From Chitinophagaceae bacterium (GTDB lineage: Bacteria > Bacteroidota > Bacteroidia > Chitinophagales > Chitinophagaceae), in assembly GCA_947455215.1 (NCBI GenBank), contig CANGNA010000003.1, forward strand, positions 1 through 64,000: 64,000 nucleotides of DNA, in the 5' to 3' direction. Below are positions 56,536-64,000 of this stretch, piece after piece; positions within the stretch are counted from its first letter, which is position 1; each line of letters opens with the position of its first letter. Under the pieces are notes generated by a model, which ran no database searches, was not told the origin of the DNA, and saw only the letters and a list, made by a program, of their open reading frames with translations. Both the position numbers and the translations under genes were made by a program.

Positions 56536-57039
56536 CTACTCCATATCCATCACCACAAACACAGGCACCGCTATATTGGCAGAATACCCCTGCTCGTGCC
56601 TGCGCTCACCATCGTTAGAATAATAAAAGGTCGGTATATCCATCCTGAACTTGCCCAGGTAGTAGTATTTGATCTTAGCTAGTGGTAATTGCGTATAAGA
56701 AAAGGTACCCACATCGGTGGTCGTACCCTTAGCTATCAGCCCTTCCGCTTTGGCTTTAAGTGCATTGTCGGGTGCCGACTGCTGGTGGTAGCCATACCTT
56801 TTCATCAGGGCCAGGTCGCTTTGCAGTATGTACACACCATCTTTGTAGTTCACCCGCTTGCCGGCAGCTACCATCACCCGGCCGCGCGTCTCTCCGCGGG
56901 GCAACAGCAGGCTGTCGCGCTCCATAAGCAGTGTTTTTGCGGCGGTAGCAGGTGCATCTTTGGTTGGTAGCATTTTATGGCTGCAGGCGCTAAAGAACGC
57001 CAGGCAGGCCATTATTATCAATGAAAGGAAATAACGCAT
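56536..57039 (-). CDS. Putative lipoprotein
   Basis: MRYFLSLIIMACLAFFSACSHK lipobox. Confidence 0.7.
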   Translation of the reverse strand: MRYFLSLIIMACLAFFSACSHKMLPTKDAPATAAKTLLMERDSLLLPRGETRGRVMVAAGKRVNYKDGVYILQSDLALMKRYGYHQQSAPDNALKAKAEGLIAKGTTTDVGTFSYTQLPLAKIKYYYLGKFRMDIPTFYYSNDGERRHEQGYSANIAVPVFVVMDME

Positions 57040-57250
57040 GGTCAGTATTTAATGCTGCAATATACCCCGAAAAAACCTGTTGGTATAAGGCTGCTGCTAC
57101 TAAAGATAGCTCGTTTCATATGCTTTTAAAAAAGATACACACAAAATTAGGCATGGCTGAAACGCTTTGCAGGCGCGGCTTTGGGTGTTTTCATACCCCG
57201 TTTTTGGTGGATATGTTTATTTTGTTCGTAATATTTCATAGCTCACCTTT

Positions 57251-57769
57251 GTGATACAAAACACTTCAACTATGGATATCAACATGCTCAACAATGCCAT
57301 CAACAGCCTGGGCCGCCAGCTCAGCAATATTCAAACCCAACTCACAACAAGAGCGGAGGACCCCGACCTGCCTTCTGCAAAAGATGTGGCCACCCAGGTA
57401 CGCCTCATCCAGGCTATAGACAAACTGCAGAAAATGGTAGCGCGCATGAAGAAGGAAGAGGAGCAGGAAGCCGCCAAACCCGTGCCGCAACGCTACAGCG
57501 ACCCGGCCCCTTATGGCGCCGCTACAATGGAACGATATATGTATCTGCTGAAAGAACACAATGCCGCCCGCAGAGACGATGTGGTAGTGGTAGAAGGTAA
57601 AGAACAGAACCGGCGCTGGATGATCTACAACATATTCCAATACCTCCTGCCCGAAGAAGAAAGAATGTATATCGAAGATCTCCAGGACTTCAGGAACAGA
57701 GTGCACATGGGCGAGCTAAGCCACAAGATAGCCGCCTTCCTCAACCAACCGCGAACCAAAGCCGCATAG
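57251..57769 (+). CDS. Hypothetical coiled-coil protein
   Basis: Intact 172-aa ORF with helical N-terminus; TCACCTTTG upstream. Confidence 0.6.
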   Translation: MIQNTSTMDINMLNNAINSLGRQLSNIQTQLTTRAEDPDLPSAKDVATQVRLIQAIDKLQKMVARMKKEEEQEAAKPVPQRYSDPAPYGAATMERYMYLLKEHNAARRDDVVVVEGKEQNRRWMIYNIFQYLLPEEERMYIEDLQDFRNRVHMGELSHKIAAFLNQPRTKAA

Positions 57770-57811
57770 ATAAGTAGCCAGGTTGTTGATGATTATTCCC
57801 GGCGGATGAAA

Positions 57812-57897
57812 GGTCTGAAAGACCGAAAGATAATAGCCCGGGATGCAATCCCGGGGTAAGACATGGGTCAAGGGTAAGCTCTGTAAGAGCGAAAGAT
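57812..57897 (+). repeat. Three-hairpin REP-like element, copy 5 (solo)
   Basis: GGTCTGAAAGACCGAAAGATAATAGCCCGGGATGCAATCCCGGGG...AAGCTCTGTAAGAGCGAAAGAT. Confidence 0.92.
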
Positions 57898-57965
57898 ACC
57901 TGGCCGCAATTACACATTTAAAACAATAACCCCGCCATATCACCGTTAACCCATAAAATCGTATT

Positions 57966-59474
57966 TTGAACCCGTATATGTCGCAACTGCTTAAAACCAA
58001 ATGGCTGCCATACCTGCTGCTGATACTGCTGGCCATGCCATTGTTTTACCTCAATGTGCATGAACAGCACACATGGGGCGGCGACGACTACGCCCTATAT
58101 ATAAAGGAGGCAGATAACATAAGCAAGGGCCTGCCATTTTACAAGACCAATTTCGTCTTTTACGATCGGAATATCACCTACTCGCCACCGCAGTACCCGC
58201 CGGGTTTCCCGCTGCTGCTGGCACCGGTGGTAAAGCTGTGGGGACTGGCCATAAAGCCCATGCTGTGCTGGCTCACGGCTATGGTAGTTGCCTTTATGCT
58301 CGCCACCTTTACCTGGCTCAGGAAGAGGGGAGTAGGGGATATAACTGCCCTGTGTATCTGCCTGTTGCTGGGCTATAGCTGGCTGGTGGTAGATGCCAAA
58401 GACCAGGTACTATCCGATATTCCCTGCCTGTTATTTACCATGCTCTACTTTGCCAACCGCCGCGCCGACAGGTATTCGTGGGGGCGCATTGCCGCGTTGG
58501 TGCTACTGGCAGAAATGGCCATGCTCATCCGCACGCAGTCTATATTGATACTGGCTGCAGAGGTATTGTTTGTGAGTTATACTATGCTGTATGGGTTGGT
58601 CAGGCACCGCAGGCTGGATAAGAGCCGGCTCTTTCCTGCGCTATATATAGTGCCCGGTGTGCTGTTGCTGAATTTCATTCTATCCAAGACGGTGCTGTAT
58701 GTGCCATCTGCGGCATCATCGTTCTATGCTAATTATCTGCGGTCGGCATTGCAGGAGGGCATCATCACCCGTTTCCGCAATAGTGTGAACTTTGTGATGG
58801 AGGTGCTGAACGGCTGTTTTTATTACCCTACCGATAGCGGGTTCCGCACGGCAATGGTCACTATTATGCAGGGGGCGGGGCTATCGCTCAGCCTGCTGGG
58901 CATGGGATTGTCAATAAAGCGCAGGTTGGCTGTAGAGGATATCTTCTTCGTGCTGATGCTGGTAATGATGCTCTATTACCCCATACACGATAAGCGCTAC
59001 TTTCTGCCGGCCATAGCCATTGTTTACTATTACTGCTATTATGCCTCAAAGACAATACTGCCGGCGGTAACCACTATAAAGCCACGTACTGTGGGCCTCG
59101 TGCTGACCGCTATGATACTATTTGCCGGGCTTAAATACCTGAAAGAAGCCAATGCACCCAAGGTGGGCTATGTGCCGGGCGATAACGACCGTAAGGCATT
59201 TGCCTACCTGGCCACACATGTGGCAGATAATGAACTCGTGTTATTCTCCCGCCCGCGCTTCCTTACCCTGTACACCAACAAGCGCAGCATGGTCCAGGCG
59301 TGGCTACTACCCATGGCGCAGAACCGCCAGATATTCGACAGTATGCAGGTGAAATACGCCCTCACCGTTAAAGGCCTCGCCGACGATTTCAATAACCACT
59401 ACCTGCACGAGGTGCAACAACCACTGGATAGCGTGGTGATAGCCGATGGTTATACTTTGTATAGGTTGAGGTAG
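57966..59474 (+). CDS. GT39/ArnT-like polytopic glycosyltransferase
   Basis: GGDDYALYIKEADNISKGLPFYKTNFVFYDRNITYSPPQYPPGFPLLLAPVVKLWG; roughly ten TM segments. Confidence 0.8.
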   Translation: MNPYMSQLLKTKWLPYLLLILLAMPLFYLNVHEQHTWGGDDYALYIKEADNISKGLPFYKTNFVFYDRNITYSPPQYPPGFPLLLAPVVKLWGLAIKPMLCWLTAMVVAFMLATFTWLRKRGVGDITALCICLLLGYSWLVVDAKDQVLSDIPCLLFTMLYFANRRADRYSWGRIAALVLLAEMAMLIRTQSILILAAEVLFVSYTMLYGLVRHRRLDKSRLFPALYIVPGVLLLNFILSKTVLYVPSAASSFYANYLRSALQEGIITRFRNSVNFVMEVLNGCFYYPTDSGFRTAMVTIMQGAGLSLSLLGMGLSIKRRLAVEDIFFVLMLVMMLYYPIHDKRYFLPAIAIVYYYCYYASKTILPAVTTIKPRTVGLVLTAMILFAGLKYLKEANAPKVGYVPGDNDRKAFAYLATHVADNELVLFSRPRFLTLYTNKRSMVQAWLLPMAQNRQIFDSMQVKYALTVKGLADDFNNHYLHEVQQPLDSVVIADGYTLYRLR

Positions 59475-59501
59475 CAGTTAAAAAGGATAAATATTAGAGC
59501 T

Positions 59502-60017
59502 ATGAGATACTCATTTTTATTATTGTTTATTGCAGTGTTTTGTTCCTGTAACGGTGGCATTGGCAATTGGTCTTCAAAGGCAGCTGACAATAAACCAAAT
59601 TATAAATATAGTATTAAATTGGCCGCCGGTTGGCAGCGGATGGATACGACAATTAACGGAAGACGTACTTGTTTTATTTTTCCTCCAGAATCACTTGAGG
59701 CTGATGTGCCAAGAATGAACATTATAGTTGCAAACATGGATGGTATGGACCTCTATCATTTTCGCAATGCTAACATTGCTAATATGTCATTAAAAGATAA
59801 ATATGCCATTGGCGAACGTGGTGATATAAAAGTGGGCAGAATAGAGGGTGGATGGTTTACCTATCTGCTTACAGCTGAAAATGGGAGGCGCGAGATGATA
59901 AACTACATTATACCGGTAAATGGTTACGCTTATATGTTTACGGGTGGCGTAAGCAATGGAATGATGTATAAATATAGGCCTGCTTTCGACTCTATTGTTC
60001 AGTCACTTCACTTTTAA
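59502..60017 (+). CDS. Putative lipoprotein
   Basis: MRYSFLLLFIAVFCSCNGG lipobox. Confidence 0.7.
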   Translation: MRYSFLLLFIAVFCSCNGGIGNWSSKAADNKPNYKYSIKLAAGWQRMDTTINGRRTCFIFPPESLEADVPRMNIIVANMDGMDLYHFRNANIANMSLKDKYAIGERGDIKVGRIEGGWFTYLLTAENGRREMINYIIPVNGYAYMFTGGVSNGMMYKYRPAFDSIVQSLHF

Positions 60018-60051
60018 TTTTCAATGTAAAGACGCCGCTGAGTTGGTGCAT

Positions 60052-60108
60052 AAAAAAAGCGAAGCAACCTCGCTCTCCGCTCTGTTGCTCAGCTCTAATA
60101 ATGTGGTC
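60052..60108. repeat. tRNA-Arg 3'-flank repeat, copy A
   Basis: AAAAAAAGCGAAGCAACCTCGCTCTCCGCTCTGTTGCTCAGCTCTAATAATGTGGTC. Confidence 0.85.
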
Positions 60109-60232
60109 TGCTAGTAATTGAACACTTGAATCACTGGATATCCAATATCACTGCAGATATACACTCTTAACGATTGGTTGTACATTATTAACGTGATATA
60201 TATGTAGATATGCGTTAATTTGCCTACAAACT

Positions 60233-60970
60233 ATGTCCATTTTGAAGAATTTGTTACTTGCTTTATCTACGATATTGGTATTGGCTGGCTGTAGCCATTT
60301 TACCAAGTACACATATGTAGATGCCGCTCTGACGAAGGATTTCGACTACAAGATCGGGTCGTATTGGGTAATGAAAGACTCCGTAAGCGGCAGGATAGAT
60401 AGTTTTTACGTTGCCAGCCACAATGTTACACACGCCGTAGACCACACTTACTGGGACTATTACGACTGGGAACAGATCACAATTAGTATTGTACAAAATA
60501 GCCTTACGCCGGGTTATGAAAGGGACTCTTCTTCTTATATGTTCTATATGTGGAAAAGTGGCCTTGCTATCAGCTATTCGCATCCGGCAGCTTTATCTGC
60601 CAATGGCCTATACTCTTTAAACGGGCAGAAGATAGAATATACACCCACGTTCTATTATCCTTACCTGACCATGCAGTCAATGTCGTACAGTACCTTACTG
60701 GGTTCCCGTAATGATACCATCGGCGAGATGTCCTATGCCATGACGCCATCGCCTGTTATTGTATCATATCCATTAAACGGACAGACATTCAGCGATGTGA
60801 TGAGTGTTAACTATGTTTATCATATAAAATATGATACAGCACAGGCTTACGATTATAATGATCAGTTCTTTTTCAATAATGCTGCAGGTATAGTACAGAT
60901 CAGCCAAAACCACCCGCAGGATTCTATGGCGCACGCCTGGCAGTTGCTCAGGTGGCATTTGGTCAAATAA
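60233..60970 (+). CDS. Putative lipoprotein
   Basis: LLLALSTILVLAGCSHFTKY lipobox; intact 245-aa ORF between repeat copies A and B. Confidence 0.7.
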   Translation: MSILKNLLLALSTILVLAGCSHFTKYTYVDAALTKDFDYKIGSYWVMKDSVSGRIDSFYVASHNVTHAVDHTYWDYYDWEQITISIVQNSLTPGYERDSSSYMFYMWKSGLAISYSHPAALSANGLYSLNGQKIEYTPTFYYPYLTMQSMSYSTLLGSRNDTIGEMSYAMTPSPVIVSYPLNGQTFSDVMSVNYVYHIKYDTAQAYDYNDQFFFNNAAGIVQISQNHPQDSMAHAWQLLRWHLVK

Positions 60971-61025
60971 AAAAAGCGAAGCAACCTCGCTCTCCGCTCT
61001 GTTGCTCCGCTCTCCTGATGTGGTC
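60968..61025. repeat. tRNA-Arg 3'-flank repeat, copy B
   Basis: AATAAAAAAAGCGAAGCAACCTCGCTCTCCGCTCTGTTGCTCCGCTCTCCTGATGTGGTC. Confidence 0.85.
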
Positions 61026-61029
61026 AAAC

Positions 61030-61073
61030 AAAAAAGCGAAGCAACCTCGCTCTCCGCTCTCCTAATTGTGGTC
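61030..61073. repeat. tRNA-Arg 3'-flank repeat, copy C (joined to the tRNA)
   Basis: AAAAAAGCGAAGCAACCTCGCTCTCCGCTCTCCTAATTGTGGTC running into the tRNA acceptor end. Confidence 0.85.
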
Positions 61074-61140
61074 TTGCCAAGAATCGAACTTGGATCTAAA
61101 GTTTAGGAAACTTCTATTCTATCCATTGAACTACAAGACC
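61069..61140 (-). tRNA. tRNA-Arg (CCT)
   Basis: Reverse strand GGTCTTGTAGTTCAATGGATAGAATAGAAGTTTCCTAAACTTTAGATCCAAGTTCGATTCTTGGCAAGACCA: cloverleaf, anticodon loop TTCCTAA. Confidence 0.93.
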
Positions 61141-61273
61141 TCCATTTCATACCGAAGTGGGAGCGCAAAAGTAAGGGTTTCGATGAATTAAGCCAACGGG
61201 TAACGCCAGTTTTTTGCTAAAAAATGTTTAACGCCCATGTATTGCAGCAACGCGGCGTTACTTTTGCGCTGCA

Positions 61274-61927
61274 ATGATAACTACTGTATTATACGATATG
61301 GACGGGCTGCTGCTGGATACAGAGCCTTTGTGGGGCGAGAGCATGCTGCGCGTAGCGGGTAAACACAACATCCCCATCACCCGAGAAAAATTCAAAGAGA
61401 CCACCGGACTGCGTATATACGAGGTTACCCGCCACTGGGAGCTGCACTATCCATGGGAAGGTAAGTCGGCACAGGAAGTGGCTGATGAGATCATCACAGA
61501 TATCATTGATGCATCAAAGAATAAGGCTACCGTGCTGAAGGGTGTAGAAGATTCGCTGAAGCTATTGAAGGCCAACGGGTATAAAATAGGCCTGGCATCA
61601 TCGTCTACCAAGCGAATGATAGATGAACTGGTGGCTCATTTCGGGTTGACGCAGTATTTTGATGAGATCACGTCTGCCGATGCTGTGGAACTGGGCAAGC
61701 CGCATCCCGCGGTGTTCCTGCATTGCGCCCAATTGCTGGGCTCCGCACCGTACGAATGCCTGGTGCTGGAGGATTCTGTAAACGGTATGATAGCAGGCAA
61801 AGCCGCCCGTATGAAGGTGATAGTGGTGCCCGATGAACTGCACTTTGACGATCCCCGTTTTACCCTTGCCGATATGAAACTGAAAAGCCTGGAGCAGCTG
61901 GACCTGGATATCGTACGCAGGTTTTAG
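61274..61927 (+). CDS. HAD-family sugar phosphatase (HxpB-like)
   Basis: TVLYDMDGLLLDTEPLWGESMLRVAGKHNI; LASSSTKRMID; GKPHPAVFLHCAQLLGSAPYECLVLEDSVNGMIAGKAA. Confidence 0.94.
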   Translation: MITTVLYDMDGLLLDTEPLWGESMLRVAGKHNIPITREKFKETTGLRIYEVTRHWELHYPWEGKSAQEVADEIITDIIDASKNKATVLKGVEDSLKLLKANGYKIGLASSSTKRMIDELVAHFGLTQYFDEITSADAVELGKPHPAVFLHCAQLLGSAPYECLVLEDSVNGMIAGKAARMKVIVVPDELHFDDPRFTLADMKLKSLEQLDLDIVRRF

Positions 61928-61954
61928 TGGAATTAATGACGATAGAAAATGATT

Positions 61955-62107
61955 GTCATGGTGTGCTAAGTTTACCCTGAGTTTATCGAAGGGTCGAATC
62001 CATGATAATCATTTTCGCCATGGGTTATGTACTGCTCATGTCCGTGTCGCCCTTCGACAGGCACAGGGTGACACTCCGTGGACTCACCATGACACTCTGT
62101 AGGTGGC
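61955..62107. repeat. Mosaic of CTTCGACAGG/GTGACACTC/CACCATGACA repeat words
   Basis: ...CCCTGAGTTTATCGAAGGGTCG...TCCGTGTCGCCCTTCGACAGGCACAGGGTGACACTCCGTGGACTCACCATGACACTCTGTAGGTGG. Confidence 0.7.
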
Positions 62108-62124
62108 TTGATATCTTCTTTTGG

Positions 62125-62186
62125 ATCCCTTGGAATTTGGACCTTGGTTCCTGGCGTTTGGACCTTGGGCCCTGATTCCTGGTGTT
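62125..62186. repeat. TTGGACCTTGG-type degenerate repeat
   Basis: GGATCCCTTGGAATTTGGACCTTGGTTCCTGGCGTTTGGACCTTGGGCCCTGATTCCTGG. Confidence 0.7.
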
Positions 62187-62189
62187 TTA

Positions 62190-63944
62190 TCAGCTGGTCT
62201 GGTGTCTGTATAACTGCGCGTAGCGGCCGTTCAGCTGCATCAGTTCTTCATGTGTGCCTTGCTCGGCAATGCGGCCGTTGTCCAGCACAATGATCTGGTC
62301 AAAGGTCCACGACATAAATATGCGGTGGGTGATGACCAGCGTGGTCTTATCTGCCAGGAAATCCTTCAGGTTGGCCAGTATGTTCTTTTCTGTATTGGTA
62401 TCCACCGCCGACAAGCACTCATCCAGCACCAGGAAGGGGCTGTTTTTGATCAATGCCCTTGCCAGTACCATGCGCTGCTTTTGGCCGCCGCTCAGCATTA
62501 CGCCGCGTTCGCCCACTACGGTCTCGTAGCCATTGGCCATGCCCTGTATGTCGTTGTCCAGGTCGGCCATGCGGGCCACGCGTTTTACCTCTTCTTCGGT
62601 GGCATCATCCTTACCAAAGCGTATATTGTTGAATATGGTATCGGAGAACAAATACGCTTCCTGCGGGGTATAGGCTATCTCGCGGCGCAGGTGGTGCAGG
62701 TTCAGTTGGCGCACGTCAGTACCGTCATATTGCACCTCGCCTTGTGCGGGATCGTACATGCGCAGCAGCAGGTGTGCCAGGGTAGACTTGCCGGAGCCTG
62801 TTTTACCAATGATGGCTATCTTCTGGCCGGGCTTGATGGTCAGTGAAAAATCCTGCAATGCGGTGATACCGGTGTTGGGGTATGTGAACGTGACATTACG
62901 AAATGCCACTTCACCCTTCAGCGGTGTTACCATGCCATTAGCGGGCGATTGTATCTCCGGCTCTATCTCCAGGAACTCATCTATGCGTTGCTGCGATGCC
63001 CCTGCGCGCTGCGTCATGCTGGCCACCATGCCAATGCTGGATATAGGGAACATCAGCTGATTGATGTAGAAGACGAACTGGGCTATGTTACCCGTGGTTA
63101 TATGGCCATTGATAGCGTAGTAACCACCTATCAATACTGTGCATAGCATACTAAGCCCTATGAACAGGTTCATAGATGGGAAGTAGATGGCTTCTGTAAC
63201 AGACAGGTTGATGGTGCTTTTGCGGTATTCTTCGGAATTATGGTTGAAGAAGCGCATCATATTGGCTTCCTGAACAAACGACTTGATAACGCGGATGCCT
63301 GAATAAGATTCCTGTGCTGTGGTGGTAAGGCCGGATAGCTGGGCCTGTATCTGCCCGCTCTTTTTAAATATGATACGGTTGACGTAGTAGATAGACAGCG
63401 CCAGGAAGGGTAGTGGGGCCAGCACATACAGCGTAAGCATGTGGTTCACCTGCCACATCTCTACGATGCAGAATATAGTGAGCCCTATAGCATTGGTAAA
63501 GTACATGATAGATGGGCCTGTGTACATACGTACGCGCGACACATCTTCGCTGATGCGGTTCATAAGGTCGCCGGTAAAGTTCTTTTTGTAAAAGGCAGTG
63601 TTCAGTCGCTGGTACTGGTTATAGATCTCCTGTTTCTGGTCGTACTCTATGTGCCGTGACATCACGATGATCGTCTGCCGCATCATGAACATAAAGAAGC
63701 CACGCAATAAGGCTAGTCCCAGTAATGTCATGCCCCCTTTGAATACCACAGATATCACGGCATCGCCTTTAGCGCCGCCATCTATCATATTCTTCACCTC
63801 GTCAAGCAGGCCCTTGATAACGCTACCCGGCATTACGGCAAACTTGCTGGAAATACCAACGAACAGCAAGCCCAACAGCAGGCGCCATTTGTATTTGATG
63901 AAGTATTTATTGAGAGACCGGAGTTTTTTCATTTGGTGGCGCAA
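62190..63944 (-). CDS. ABC transporter, fused permease and ATP-binding protein
   Basis: Walker A IIGKTGSGKSTL; signature MLSGGQKQRMVLARALI; Walker B FLVLDECLSAVD; N-terminal six-TM domain. Confidence 0.95.
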   Translation of the reverse strand: MRHQMKKLRSLNKYFIKYKWRLLLGLLFVGISSKFAVMPGSVIKGLLDEVKNMIDGGAKGDAVISVVFKGGMTLLGLALLRGFFMFMMRQTIIVMSRHIEYDQKQEIYNQYQRLNTAFYKKNFTGDLMNRISEDVSRVRMYTGPSIMYFTNAIGLTIFCIVEMWQVNHMLTLYVLAPLPFLALSIYYVNRIIFKKSGQIQAQLSGLTTTAQESYSGIRVIKSFVQEANMMRFFNHNSEEYRKSTINLSVTEAIYFPSMNLFIGLSMLCTVLIGGYYAINGHITTGNIAQFVFYINQLMFPISSIGMVASMTQRAGASQQRIDEFLEIEPEIQSPANGMVTPLKGEVAFRNVTFTYPNTGITALQDFSLTIKPGQKIAIIGKTGSGKSTLAHLLLRMYDPAQGEVQYDGTDVRQLNLHHLRREIAYTPQEAYLFSDTIFNNIRFGKDDATEEEVKRVARMADLDNDIQGMANGYETVVGERGVMLSGGQKQRMVLARALIKNSPFLVLDECLSAVDTNTEKNILANLKDFLADKTTLVITHRIFMSWTFDQIIVLDNGRIAEQGTHEELMQLNGRYAQLYRHQTS

Positions 63945-64000
63945 AGTTATCGGTTATTGGAGTAGAACTTTTGTTATTTTACCTATAAACAATTAGCCGG

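Overview
The window is a 64 kb chromosomal segment that looks like a Bacteroidota (Chitinophagaceae-like) genome. Support for this: type IX secretion C-terminal domains, TAnnTTTG -7 promoter boxes, and the gene repertoire. Core content includes infA-rpmJ-rpsM-rpsK-rpsD-rpoA-rplQ, purE/purK/icd, tsaC, pdhB, clpS, kup, a biotinyl-domain protein, an ECF sigma factor and ABC, SbtA, DctA and GT39-like membrane proteins. There are two tRNAs (initiator Met-CAT and Arg-CCT, both on the minus strand). I found no rRNA, CRISPR array or prophage. The most notable feature is a Y1/RAYT-like single-strand transposase gene (48202-48654). It is flanked by two direct copies and one inverted copy of a roughly 85-nt three-hairpin element, with two solo copies at 56.4 and 57.8 kb; the stems show compensatory changes. 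Other points of interest: an AT-rich accessory segment (about 21.6-25.1 kb) with two uncharacterised convergent genes, one bounded by 92-nt direct repeats; inverted repeats in every spacer between rpsM and rplQ; a tRNA-Arg 3'-flank sequence present three times around a lipoprotein gene; and a dense set of other interspersed repeat families, several piled up at 52.4-52.8 kb. All functional calls come from reading the sequence and recalling protein families. No database search was run.
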